64,000 nucleotides of DNA from assembly GCA_922989275.2 (NCBI GenBank), contig OV277867.1:45312070-45376069 (forward strand), in the 5' to 3' direction. Origin of the DNA: Gari tellinella. Taxonomy: Eukaryota; Mollusca; Bivalvia; Cardiida; Psammobiidae. The number at the start of each line of letters is the position of its first letter. Within the stretch, counting starts at the first letter, position 1. A program made the translations under genes and the position numbers. The notes under the pieces are model-generated. The model did not search any database. It was given only the letters and a program-made list of their open reading frames with translations, and was not told the origin of the DNA. This document shows positions 1 through 13,400 of the stretch, piece by piece.

Positions 1-39
1 ATTCAACTAGTGGGTTAAGATATTTACATATGTGCCATA

Positions 40-693
40 TGCCGCACCGGTGTAGGCAGCAACAGCATCTACTGCAACGGCTTCAAATATTGGGTGCACA
101 AGAAATGCAGTGGACTCGAGCGTCTTGACGGAGGACCCAGAATACAGGTGCACTAGATGCCAAGGAACTGCACGTCCCATAGATGGTAGACCATAAACTG
201 ATGTTCAGGTCGACACTGAGAAACTGGAAGTGGTGGGACTCTTCTGCTACCTAGGGGACATGCTCTCTGCATCTGGTGGCTGTGAACTCCCAACTACAAC
301 GCGTGTGAAAACAGCATAGAAGAAATTCAAAGAGCTGCTACCAGTCCTTTTAACCCTTCACATCTCCTTCAAGACCTGCGGTCGCGTGTAAAGCTCCTGC
401 ATGTGGAATACAATGTTCCATGCAAGTGAGACCTGGCCCTTGACAAGTCCAAATCTCCAGCGTTTAAAGCACAATGACAGAGCCATGATCAGACAGATCT
501 GCATTATAATGCCAGAGGATGTGGATACTGTTATGTCAGATCAGCTGCTGGTACAACTTGACCTTGATGACTTGACTATCATCCTGAGGGAGAAAAGGCT
601 TCGCTGGTTTGGACATGTAAATCGCTCTAGCGGTGCAATCAAGGAGGTCTGGGACATGCCGATTGAGGGAAGACGTGGGCCAGGACGGCCCAA
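40..693 (+). mobile_element. LINE-like reverse transcriptase, decayed C-terminal end
   Basis: Conceptual translation in shifting frames gives the usual tail of a metazoan non-LTR retrotransposon polymerase. In order it shows a Cys-rich stretch with WVHKKCSGL, then FCYLGDMLSASGGCEL, then ASETWPLT, RLRWFGHVNRSSGA and finally GRRGPGRPK. The stretch 401-693 is open, but upstream there is an in-frame stop (near 317) and at least one frame change, so it cannot encode a working enzyme. The catalytic domain itself is absent, lying off the left edge or lost. Family membership is from memory of such tails. Confidence 0.75.
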
Positions 694-1301
694 ATTTTTT
701 GTGTCCGGCCTCATAACTCCGGTTCTACTGAAGCTTTTAAGATGAAACTTTATTTATGGAAAGAGCTTGACATGTGAATGCGTATTACACAAGGGTCATA
801 ACTCTTGTATCAATATTGTGAGAGTTATTTCCCTTTCAGCATTTTTTTTCATGCAGATTTCTTCTGTTTTACTGAAGATTTTGAAATGAAATTTCTTTCA
901 TAAAAAGAGATTGATGAGTGAAATTTTCTTGCCTAAGGTTGATAACTCTTGCAGCAATACTGTTAGAGTTATTCCCCTTTTCCATATTTTCTTTTTTTCA
1001 GCATAAAACTTCTGTTCTACTCATGCTTTCCAGATAAAAATTCATTTACTTAAATAATTTGATGAATGGAAGTGTCTTGCATCAATACCATGAGATTTAT
1101 TCCCCTTTTCTACACTTTCTTATGCAGTAGATTATTTTTGCTATAACGATGTTCATTTTTTGTCATTTTAATTTACTTAAACTCTTGATCGTCTGATGGT
1201 TGCTGGCAGGTGACACACGTGTTCCGAGGAACCCAACTATTTTTAACTATACAAACCCAAATTATTGAATGGTTATTGACAATCTGTTCTCATTATTACA
1301 G
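694..1301. other. Non-coding, degenerate dispersed repeat
   Basis: No gene is seen. Three loosely repeated blocks contain 'ataactcttg...gttattcccctt', a phrase that recurs elsewhere in the window (53165-55188). The last part is a normal pyrimidine-rich 3' intron end leading into exon 1. Confidence 0.5.
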
Positions 1302-1428
1302 AAGCGTGAGGCCTTTTGAAGGGAAGGAGTCAACAGAGTGCAAGAAAGGAGGTCTGTTTTATAGCAACAAGAAGGCACTCCTAACTGCCCTAGAGAAGGC
1401 AGACAAGGCACAATTCCAAACAGTTGAG
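1302..1428 (+). CDS. Exon 1 of the visible gene (internal, 127 bp)
   Basis: Acceptor cattattacAG, donor GAG|GTAAAC. It enters with one base completing a codon and leaves in phase 0, giving SVRPFEGKES...KAQFQTVE. The other frames contain stops. The donor lies inside a tandem repeat, so further donors follow at 1465 and 1501. Confidence 0.7.
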
Positions 1429-4400
1429 GTAAACAGTTTATGTGTACAATACCAAACAATTGAGGTAAACAGTTTATGTGTACAATACCAAACAATTGAG
1501 GTAAACAGTTTATGTGTACAATACCAAACAATTTCAGTGAACAGTTTATGTAAACAGTTTCATAAAATAGTTTCAGTAAACAGTTCCAAACAATTAATGT
1601 AAACCATTCAAAACAGTTCAGGTAAACCATTCTTAACAGTTAAGGTAAACAGTTCCAAACAGTTGCAGTAAACAGATCCAAACATTTCCAAACAATTAAT
1701 GTAAACCTTTCCAAACAGTTCAGGTCCTAAACAGTTTAGGCAAACAGTTTCAATCATAAAAAGTTCTAAACAAATTAGCTATTAAAACATTTTCAAATGC
1801 AATACAACAGCAATGCAGATAAAGGAACTTTTTGCACCACTGTAACCCTTCATTCAGCTGTCACTTCTGTTAAATCACTGCTACTTAATCTTCTGTATCA
1901 TATTTACACATTTAATTAAAAAATGTATCATAAGAAATATTATTTTTATATTCTATCAGATGGTAGCTTAGTTTTACTTTCAACCTGGGTTAAGTGGTCA
2001 CATGTTTTCAAAATAAGAAATGGGCTATGGGGTTAAGGGTTATCTGGAAAATTCTTATTTCATGGGTTCGTTTTTCTGAGGTTTCACTGACTGTACATTA
2101 TTTGTTGTTCTCTAAACTCATTACCCCATAGCTTGTTTTGAAGACAGGTGATGACTTAAAGCAGGTTGTAAGTAAAGCAGAATGTGCCTTAAGGCACATT
2201 TGCTTTACTTTCAGCCTGCTTTAAGCTACCATCTATTATGATAAAGAATATATTTCTTACAGTACATACTCATGACTGTTTAAAGTGGAAATATTCTTTT
2301 CAGTGAACATATAAATAAAAGGCGTAAAGGCGTTTTTATGGGGTAATGGGTTAAAAACATGTATTTGGATATGGAAACTTTTTATAGTGCATATCTATGA
2401 CTGTATAACGTTGAGCTGTTTTCTCTAAGTGAGGAATAAATTTAACCCATTACACCATAGCTTGTTTCTAGTTTTGAAGATAGGAGACCACTTAAAGCAG
2501 GTTGAAAGTAAAGCAGAATGCGCCTTAAGGCGCATTCTGCTTTACTTTCAACCTGCTTTAAGCTAGTTTCTGCTTAATTTAGAAAATATTTATTTATTCA
2601 ACTATATGTATGACTGTATAAATTGCAACTATTTTCTTCAATGGAGGAATAAATTATAGGCGTAAAAAAAGCGTATTTATGGGGTAATGGGTTAAAGTGT
2701 AAAAAGGTGTAATTATGGAGTAATATTGATTGATTACCAGAGTGTCAAACTGTTTTGGATCCAGATTTGATTTCATAAAATACTGGTGACAGCTTAAAGC
2801 AAGGTGAACGTAAAACAGGAAGCATCTTAACTTAAAACTAAAGAGCTTTCTGTTTAACCTTCTCCCTGCTTTAAGCAGCCACCTGTTTGAACACTTGCTA
2901 CTTAACACAATTTAGTGGTTGTATTTAAAAACAGAGGTTTTACTGTACAGTGTTCCCTCCCTACAACGGCACTCCCAACAACGACTCCCTCCTTGCAACC
3001 ACCCTTGCTATTGTTCGCCAAACAAGACTATTTTATCTAAAGCTTTCACGACTGCTATATCATCTGCTAAAAATTGTCGTCTGCTTGTTTTTTTTCTCAA
3101 ATTTACATATTGGAAGTTTTGATAGAAAAAACATAATGACGAGTGACAAACAGCTTGAATCCAGATCAGAGGCCACGTAACGCGGCGTCTGATCTGGATT
3201 AAAGCTGTTTGCAACTGAAAGTCAGTTTCCCTCCCTATAACGACTCCCTCCGAACAACACACACAATTTTTGTCTCCCATTGGGTGGTGTTGTAGGGCGG
3301 GAGCACTGTATAATAGACCAACCAACCAGTATCAGGCTAAAGGTTAACAAACTGCTATGCCTGATGTAGATACAGTATATGAAGACTGATTATATTGTAT
3401 TATTCCAGGAGCGACTGTCAGAAGCCTGTAAAAGCAGTGCTGGTCGTAAGAGGAAACACAAGATGGCTGAAGGTAATTCTTAACCCTTTACCTGATAGTA
3501 TTGTTTCTAGTATTGAAGATATGTGATTACTTAAAGCAGGTTGAAAGTAAAGCAGAATGCGCCCTAAGGCGCATTCTGCTTTACTTTCAGCCTGCTTTAA
3601 GCTATTAACTGCTAGAATAAGGAAAGTATTAAATATGACACATATTCATTACGGTATAATTTGGAACTATTTTCTTCAGCGGATGAATAAAATGAATGTG
3701 CTAAAAGTCGCTTCTATAAGGGAAAGGGTTAAATGTCAGAATGCATAAATTACCCATTTGAACCATTGTGATGTGTATAGGCCTCCAGCCTCCAGATAAG
3801 GGGACTATTTGAAAAACTAAAATATTTATGTCTGCATTAAAACCATTGGATTGGTCCTGAAATGAGTGAGAAATGTTGGATTTGTTCAGTTTACTCCCTC
3901 TTATCTGGAGCCTGTTTTATAAAACTTTGTACAACAAATGTTGTCCTAAGTCAGACTATAAAAGTCTCAATTATTATTTATTTCTACATCCAATCTTGTC
4001 TTGTGACATCTCTTTGGAATCGTCTTGAAAATTTCTTTATAACAGCAGCATATGGTGTTGTCTGCTACATTTTTTATGCCCCTGCAGTTGGGGGCATATT
4101 GTTTTTGTCTGTCTGCTTTTTTTTGTCTGTTTGTCAATTTCTTTGTCTGTCAGTCCACAACTTTAATCTTAGCCATAACTTTGTTAAAGTTAGAAACTTT
4201 ATAACTTAGGCCATGTTCTGCAAAGGTCAATGTCATTTTTGAGTTATTTCCCAGTGTCATATTTTCTTGTCTTTGAGATAACTCCAGTTCTACTGATGTT
4301 AACCCATTACCCCATACATATGCCTTTTTACGCATTTAATTTATTCCTCCTCTAAAGAGAATAATTCCATGTAAGATAAAAATGTAAGATATAAGAAATG

Positions 4401-7400
4401 GTATCTATATCTTAGTAGATGATAACTTAAAGCAGGTTGAAAGTAAAGCAGAATGGGCAATAAATAATCATATGGAAATACATGTAGCTTGATAAGAAGA
4501 AGTGTCATGGATAAGGGCCATAACTCTGCCAACAATATTTTTTTTAAGTTATTCCAATTTGTCATGGGTTTTTAGCTCACCTGAGCTAGCTCAGGGTGAG
4601 CTATTGCAATCCTTGATTGTCCGTCGTCCGGGCGTCAACAATTTTAGTGTTTACACTCTAGAGGCCACAATATTTATTCAATCTTTCTCAAACTTGCTCA
4701 GATGGTATATTGCCATAAGAGTTCGGATGAGTTCGATTATGGTTGAAATCGGACAAATAGGTCATGAGTTATCTACCTTTGAACTGCTGAAAATGCCATA
4801 TTTAACAGTGTTTACACTCTAGAGGCCACAGTATTTATCCAATTTTTCTAAAACTTGCCCAGATTGTATATGACCATAAGAGTTTGGATGAGTTTGATTA
4901 TGGTTGAAATCAGACAAATAGATCAATAGTTATTTACCTTTGAATTGCTGAAAATGCCATATTTAACAGTGTTAACACTCTAGAGGCCACAATTTTTATC
5001 CAATCTATCTCAAACCTGCTCAGATTGTAAATGACTATAAGAGTTCAAATGAGTTTGATTATGGTTGAAATCAGACTAATAGGTCGACCGTTATCTACCT
5101 TTGAATTGCTGAAAATGCTATATTTAACGATGTTTACACTGCTATAAGACTTTGGATGAGTTCAATTATGGTTGTAATCTGATCAATAGATCAAAAGTGA
5201 TCTACCTTTGAATTGCTGAAAATGATAATATTTAACAGTGTTTACACTCTAGAGGCCACAATATTTATCCAAGTTCTCTCAAACTTGCCCAGATTGTATA
5301 TGACCATAAGAGTACGAAAAACGGTGATTATGGTTGGAATTGGACAAATAGATCAAGAGATATCTACCTTTGAATTGCTGAAAATGCCATATTTTACAGC
5401 GTTTACACTCTTGCAACTACAGTTTTCAATGGATTTTGAATATACTTGTACACAAAGGATGTAGCTATACATTCTGGAAGGAGTGCAATTATTGTTGAAA
5501 TGTAATCATTGTGGCAACAGTTACCTGCCCTTGATATACTTTGAAATGCTAGAAAAAGGTTTCATTTCAGTATTGTTTAGGCACTAGTTATCTGCCTTTG
5601 ATGTACTCTACTATACTACAATAGGTCGACAAACTTGAATGGATTTAGAATAAAACGGCAGAAATTCAAAGGTAAATTTTAAGCTATCAGGCTTCATTAC
5701 AAATGGTGAGCGATATCAGGGCCTTCAGGCCCTCTTGTTTGTCTGGAAGATAATTCCATTTACAGCTATATTAAAATGTTGTCTTGTCTATTACGCTAAG
5801 GCACAATGACCTCAGGTGAGCGAATTAAGGGCCATGGCCCTCTTGTTTCAAAAGGCATCAATGTATGCTATTGGCAGAAAAAGGGTTAAACTTAAAGGTT
5901 AATAAAACAAAAATTTCTGTCTGGCCACAATGCATACAGTAAAAAGAGCAACTCTAAAAAGTCAAAAGTGCATTACACTTAATTGAATATTGGGATTGTC
6001 AATTAAAACTTTCAAGGGTAAATCAGTTATGTTCACACTCACAGGTCATAAGACCTCATAGGGACCTGGGCCCGTTTCATAAAACATCTTACCACAAATG
6101 TTGTAGTAAGCCTGATTATAAAAGTCATAATTATGACTTTTTTTCTCCATCTAATCTTGTCTTGTGGCATCTCTTTGGAATTGTTTAAAAAGACAGGATT
6201 AGAAAGAGACATCAGAAATTAATTGTGTTTTAAAGTTTTGACTTGCGACCATTTTTGTCGTACGAAGTTTTATGAAACAGGCCCCTGTTTTTTTTTTTAG
6301 CTCACCTGAGCTAGCTCAGGGTGAGCTTTTGCAATACTTGAATGTCCGTCGTCCGTCGTTCGTCGTCTGTCGTCAACAATTTTAGTGTTTACACTCTAAA
6401 GGCCACAATATTTATTCAATCTTTCTCAAACTTGCTCAGATGGTATATTGCCATAAGAGTTCAGATGAGTTCGATTAAAGTTGAAATCGGACAAATAGGT
6501 CAAGAGTAATCTACCTTTGAATTGCTGAAAATGCCATATTTAAGGGTGTTTACACTGTAGAGGCCACAATATTTCTCCAATCTTTCTTAAACTTGCCCAG
6601 ATTGTATATGACCATAAGAGTTCAGATGAGTTTAATTATGGTTGAAATAGGACAAATAGATCAAGAGTTAACTACCTTTGAACTGCTGATAATGCCAGTT
6701 TTAACAGTGTTTACATTCTAGAGGCCACAATATTTATCCAATCTATCTCAAACTATCTCAGATTGTATATGACTATAAGAGATCAAATGAGTTTGATTAT
6801 GGTTGTAATCAGATCAATAGGTTGAGAGTTATCTACCTTTGAATTGCTGAAAATGTCATATTTAAGAGTGTTTACACTCTAGAGGCCACACATTTTATCC
6901 AATCTTTCTAAAACTTGCTCAGATTGTATATTACCATAAGACTTCAGATGAGTTTAATTATGGTTGTAATCAGATCAATAGGTCAAGAGTTATCTACCTT
7001 TGAACTGCTGAAAATGATATATTTAACAGTGTTTACACTCTAGAGGCCACTATTTACTCAAGCTTTCTTAAACTTGCTCAGATTGTATATGACCATACGA
7101 GTTCTAAAAAGGGTGATTATAGTTGAAATCGGACTAATACTAGGTCAAGAGTTATCTACCTTTGAATTGCTGAAAATGCCATATTTTACAGTGTTTACAC
7201 TCTTGCAACTACAGTTTTGAATGGATTTTGATTATACTTGCACACAATGTATATAGCTATAGGTTCTCAAAGGAGTGCAATTATTGTTTAAAACTTATCA
7301 TTGTGACAATAGTTATCTGCCCTTGATATACTTTGAAATACTAGAAAAGGCTTCATTTCAGTATTGTTTAGGGTCTAGTTATCAGCCCTTGATGTACTCT

Positions 7401-10400
7401 ACTATACTAGAATTCTGAGGTTGTATTCCAAAATGGTTTACATGCTATACTGCAAATTTGAATAGATTTAGATGAAAACAGGTGAAACAGAAAGGTAAAG
7501 CTATCAGGCTTCAGTACAAAAGGTGAGCGATATCAGGGCCTTCATGCCCTCTTGTTTTTTAAATGGATTTGGTTTGTCATGAAAGAATATTTGATTTTTC
7601 CCTTCTATTCATCAGATATTGTAGAGCCTTCTGTCTCCAAAAGGTCACGGGTAGAGGAGACGCCAAAAAAGTATAAACCAGGACCCAAGTCTAAGACAAG
7701 ACAGCCACCAGCTAAGGGTATGTTTAAACACAATGATTTTAGCGTAAAGCAGAAAGACAGAATTGCATAAATCTCATTTGGAGGCTTTCCTCAGTACTTT
7801 TGTATTGCATAAAGTAAATTGCATAACAGAACAGCCTGTTTTAGGAGATTTCCACAACCCTCATCCCAATAGATACACCATTTTATGCCTTTAACTTATT
7901 TCTCCACTGAAGAAAATAGTTTTAACTTAATACAGGGATGAATATTCCAGGGCTGCCATTCCACCAGATATTTCCATATCTCCGAATTTTTATCCTAGCA
8001 GATGACAGCCTAATTGGGGCTGAAAGTAAAGCAGAATGCGCCTTATGGCGCATTCTGTTTTACTTTCAACCTGCTCTAAGTAAATGTGCTTGAAAAATAG
8101 AAAATTTGGAAATCTAAGGATTTTTCATGACCAAGTTTTGGCAGCCCTGATATTCACCTTAAGAAATGTTTCCTATATCCTAGCAGTTAGAAGATTAAGT
8201 TTGATGTTATATTACACTATTTTTCCACAGTTACTTTCAACCTTAAAGAAAAAAAAGTCCCAAAAGATTGGAGCACTGTGTTTGTTTTGATGCAAACCAA
8301 TGTCCCTGAGGATCTCACACCTACAGGGTTCTTGAAGGTGGACAAAGACAAAGGTATGTAACAAAACTACATGTACAAGAATAATCTTTGTTTAGGTATA
8401 GGGCCGCCAAATCGACCGGAAGTGCTTCATGGTGTAGTCGAAAGAAGTCGAGAAATGGTGCCAAACTTTTTGCCTCAGAAAAGCTTTTTGTAAAGAAATA
8501 TAGACGGTTTTGAGCCGTTTATGTAATACATGTACATGGATGCTAGAGAATAGTTTCAAAGACTTTCTGTCATGGTAGATGGGTTTTTGGAAAAATTATG
8601 TGAGCTGAAGTGACATGTCTATTTCAAAATGTAGCAAAACACCAGTCATGTCACTGAAGCCAAGAGATTTTTCTTATATGCCACATGACCCCCTGTTTTC
8701 TCTGCATTTTTCACCTGTGCAAGGGTGTATCTTTGTGGGAAATATAGGGTAGCATCTGTGGTTGGCTAAAAATTGTATTTTTTTTTACCTTGGAAATGAC
8801 ACATTTTATTAGCTCATCTGAGCCAAAGGCTCAAGGTGAGCTATTGGGATGGCCCTGTGTCCGTCGTCGTGCGTTGTGCGTCGTGCGTCGTCGTTAACAA
8901 TTGCTTCAAATGACATCTCCTCCTATACCGCTTGACATATTTGAACCAAACTTTACAGGAATGTTCCTTGGGTCAAGCTCTTTCAAATTTGTTCACAGAA
9001 TTAAAAACAATGTAGAACTCTGGTTGCCATGGCAACCAAAGTGAAAAAATAAGGAAATCTTAAAAAATCTTCTTGTCTGAAACTACAAGGACCAGAGCTT
9101 AGATAATTATGTGGCACATAGCATCATCTACAGGTCTTCTATCAAGTTTGTTCAAATTATGCCCCTGGGGTCAAAATTGGCCCCGCCCCAGGGGTCACAG
9201 TTTTACATAGAGTTATATAGTGAAATTTTCAAACATCTTCTCCTCTGAAACTAATATGGCCAGAGCTTTGATATTTGGCATGGTGACACTTCTAAAGATC
9301 CTTTAGGTATTTTGATCAAATGGTTCTGGTCGGTTGCATATCTAGGTCACAGGAGCTAAAATAGATTTATTCTATAAAAACTTTAAAAAATCTTTTCGTC
9401 AAAAACTACAAGGGCCAGAGCTTAGATATTTGGCACATAGCATCATCTACAGGTCCTCTATCAAGATTGTTCAAATTATGCCCCTCGGGTAAATAATGAC
9501 CCTCTCCTGGACATAAATCATTATCTCCATTTTGTAAGCTATTCTCAGGTGAGCGAAATATGCCCCATGGGGCTCTTGTTACAGTCATGTATGCACCATG
9601 AGAGCTATTTTTGATATCCTGGCATATGGTAACTTAACCTATCACCCCAAAAATATGTCTTTTTACACCTATAATTTATTCCTTGACTGAAGAAAATAGT
9701 TCCACTTTATATGATAAGTAACATGAACCTTAAGAAAGCTTAAAGCATTGTGAATGTATAGCAGATTGCACCTTAAGGCGTAATCTGCTTTACTTTCAAC
9801 TTTCTTAACTTGTCACGGTTATCAAAACTAGAAACAGGCTATGGGGTAATTAGTTAATGAGAATGAAAACCAAATGTGGCCTAAAACTTTTTGTGTGTGT
9901 AAATTGATGTTAGGCGCCTACATAAACATGTAAATATAACTTTAGGAAAAATATTTTATGTTAAAAAATGTACATTTCAAAGAGTAGAAAAATATTGAGT
10001 CCAGTTGTGGATGTAATCTGCAGTGAAGAAGGAAAAAACAAGGTATGTGGTAAAATTGTACCAGCTCAGATTCTTATCTGGCAATCTCAGGGCTCCAGAT
10101 AAGAGAGAGTAAACTGTACAAATCCAACATTTTTCTCACTCATATCAGCATAAAATCCTATGGTGTTACTACTCATACTTTAATAAGTAGTGACACCATA
10201 TGGTTTAATGCAGAAATAAAGATTTTAGTTTTTGAAATACTCCCCTTATCTAGAGCTCTGATTTGAGTTGCATGTAGTACAGTTCACAGAAAAGAGCTAC
10301 TTTGTCTTAGTTCTCAGGGGAAAAAGAGATTGGAACAATCAGATTCAGTGACCAGATAAGAGGGAGTTAAATGCACAAATCCAACATTTTCTTACTTATT

Positions 10401-13400
10401 TCAACACCAAATCCTATGGTGTTACTACTCATTAGAATCGTCCCTTCCAGACCATTCTAATAAGTAGTGACACCATAGGGTTTAAAGCAGAAATGAAGAT
10501 TTTAGTTTTTATACGCCCACCTCTAAAGGCGGTCGTATATTGGTGTGGCCCTGTCCGTCAGTCCATTCATTCGTTCGTCCGTCGGTATGTCCGAGCGCAC
10601 GAAAGGTCCTTTGTTGGGTAGGGAGAACAATAGATTCCATTCATTCCGTGATTGCCCTATTGTTATTGTTGGGTATTTTAGTGTACTGTTGGGTACTTTT
10701 AAACAAAAAATATACCCAACAAATGTCCAACTGTGAGAACGTTCGTCCGTTGACATTTTGTTTGTCCAGAGTTTTTCTGGAAAACTATTTTAGGGGTATT
10801 AATGAAACTTCACACAAATGTTATATGCATCAAGATCTAAAGCTGAGTCGATTTTGAGGTTTCATTCGAATTTTCAAATATGCTATAAAAAGCTTGTCCG
10901 GAGTTTTCTGGGAAAACTATTGAAGGGATATTAATGAAACTTCATACCAATGTTATATGCATCCTGATCTAAAGCTGACTTGAGTTTGAGGTTCATTCAA
11001 ATTTTTGTTACAGAGTTATCTGCCCTTGGTGTACTCAAATATGCTATAAAAAGCTTGTCCGGAGTTTTCTTGGAAAACTATTTAAGGGATATTAATGAAA
11101 CTTCACTCAAATGTTATATGCACCAAGATCTAAAGCTGAGTCGATTTTGAGGTTCATTCGAATTTTTGTTACACAGTTATCTGCCCTTGATGTACTCAAA
11201 TATGCTATAAAAAGCTTGTCCAGAGTTTTCTTGGAAAATTATTTGAAGGATATTAATGAAACCTCATAGAAAGGTTATATGCATCAAGATCTGAAGCTGA
11301 GTCAAGTTTGAGATTGATTTGATATTCGTTTACAGAGTTATCTGCCCTTGGTGTACTCAAACATTCTATAAAAGGCTTATTTGACAGTGTTAACACACTT
11401 AGAAACTACAGTTCTGAATGGATTTAGATTATGTTTGCCCACAGTATAATTATAGAAGTATAAGTTCATGAAAGGGTTGATTATTATTGAAATCGAATCA
11501 TTGTGTCGAGTTATCTGCCCTTGGTGTACTCAGATATGCTAGAAAAGGCTTTATTTCTGTATTGTTAATGCTCTCAGAGCTCTAAAAGTCTACAAATAAA
11601 TATAAATTTTGATAAAACTATATATTTCTTTGCCAGTGTTCGTGTAATGTACCGCTTGCGGTGCTCTCGTTGAAATACTCCCCTTATCTGGAGCCCTGAA
11701 GTCTTGTAAATGCTGAAAGATTAAGGGTAGCACTTGGCTGTTATAAAGATGCTTTTCAAGTTTTTTATTTGTTGTATGTTAGTAGAAAGTCCGCAGGAAG
11801 CAAACATCACCCTACCTAAAGAAACACCAAGTACAGCAAACCCTGTCATTGAGAAAAAGAAAACTGTTTCAAATAAATCTGCAAAGAAAAAACCTGGTAA
11901 GTTATTGTAAAACAAGGTTTGTATTTGGAAATCTTTCTTTTGTAGGGATAAATCTCAATAACCTAATTAAATGCTCCTTCACTCCTTTACCCATTACTCA
12001 ACAGACACAATTGTTAATGCTTCCACTGTAGAAAGTGCTTCAACTCTATACTGTCATGAATCTGCATACCCCTGTGTTACAGTGGAGAATCTGTTATTCT
12101 TTCCCGTTTAAACGCAAACGTACGCAAAACCCAAAGCGCTAAAACGTAGAAAAGAACAACTTTTGGACAATTCTGATAATTCTTGTTTATCTTGGTGGCA
12201 AACAGTTCGGAGCCTGATCAGACGCCGGGTTACCCGGCGTCTGATCTGGCTCCAAACTGTTTGCACTGCAAATAATAGTTTTAGCGTAAACGCGTTTATT
12301 GGGAAAGAATAACAGATTCTCCACTGTATCCTGTTCATATGTGAAATCCTGTTCATATGCCTACTGGTAATCCTATTCACATGTAAAATTCTGTTCATAT
12401 CCCTACTTGTTATCCTATTCATATGTGAAATCCTGTTCATATATGCCTACTTGTTATCCTATTCATGTGTGAAATTCTGTTCATATGTCTCTGTTAAATC
12501 TTGTCATAAGTCTTCAATAACCCTTGGGTCTGTTCTGTATAGGCAACTACAGTGGACATACACATTGTTATGAGCACTACTTGTTCTATTTATATAGCTA
12601 AAGAAGATGACCTGGAACTATCGGAAGAGGAGGGCATCATAGATTCTGATGAGGATCCCGGCTGGGAACCATCTAAAAAAGGTTAGAAAGTGTTTCAGTT
12701 AAGTCTGAGATTGTTCTCAAGTTTTTGATTGGTCAGATTTGAGTGAATACTCAAATCTGACCAATCAAATGCTTGAGAACAATCTCAGTGAACACTCAAA
12801 TCTGACCAATCAAATGCTTGAGAACATTCTCAGACTCAACTACCTTTGGGACAGTTGTGCATAGGTAACAGCAGTTGACCAAGACACAGTTTTGATCACT
12901 TCTTGTTCTATTTATATAGCTAAAGACTGCAGGACTAGTTGACTTAGACACAGTTTTGATCACTTCTTGTTCTATTTATATAGCTAAAGACTGCAGGACT
13001 AGTTGACTTAGACACAGTTTTGATCACTTCTTGTTCTATTTATATAGCTAAAGACTGCTGGACTAGATGACTTAGACACAGTTTTGATCACTTCTTGTTC
13101 TATTTATATAGCTAAAGACTGCAGGACTAGTTGACCTAGACACAGTTTTGATCACTTCTTGTTCTATTTATATAGCTAAAGACTGCTGGACTAGATGACT
13201 TAGACACAGTTTTGATCACTTCTTGTTCTATTTATATAGCTAAAGACTGCAGGACTAGTTGACCTAGACACAGTTTTGATCACTTCTTGTTCTATTTATA
13301 TAGCTAAAGACTGCAGGACTAGTTGACTTAGACACAGTTTTGATCACTTGTTCTATTTATATAGCTAAAGACTGCCGGACTAGTTGACTTAGACACAGTT

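Noticed and set aside
1262..1630. Minus-strand frame of about 120 codons over the exon 1 repeat
   Set aside because: Shadow of the 36-bp repeat, low-complexity, no family resemblance.
7660..7710. AT-hook in exon 3
   Set aside because: The GRP core is missing (reads PGPKSK), so a DNA-binding claim is not supported.
10005..10042. Possible extra exon between exons 4 and 5 (gtcCAG acceptor, AACAAG|GTATGT donor)
   Set aside because: Its lengths (38 bp, or 19 bp from the second AG) do not keep the phase 1 to phase 1 link; joining it gives stops in exon 5 or exon 6.
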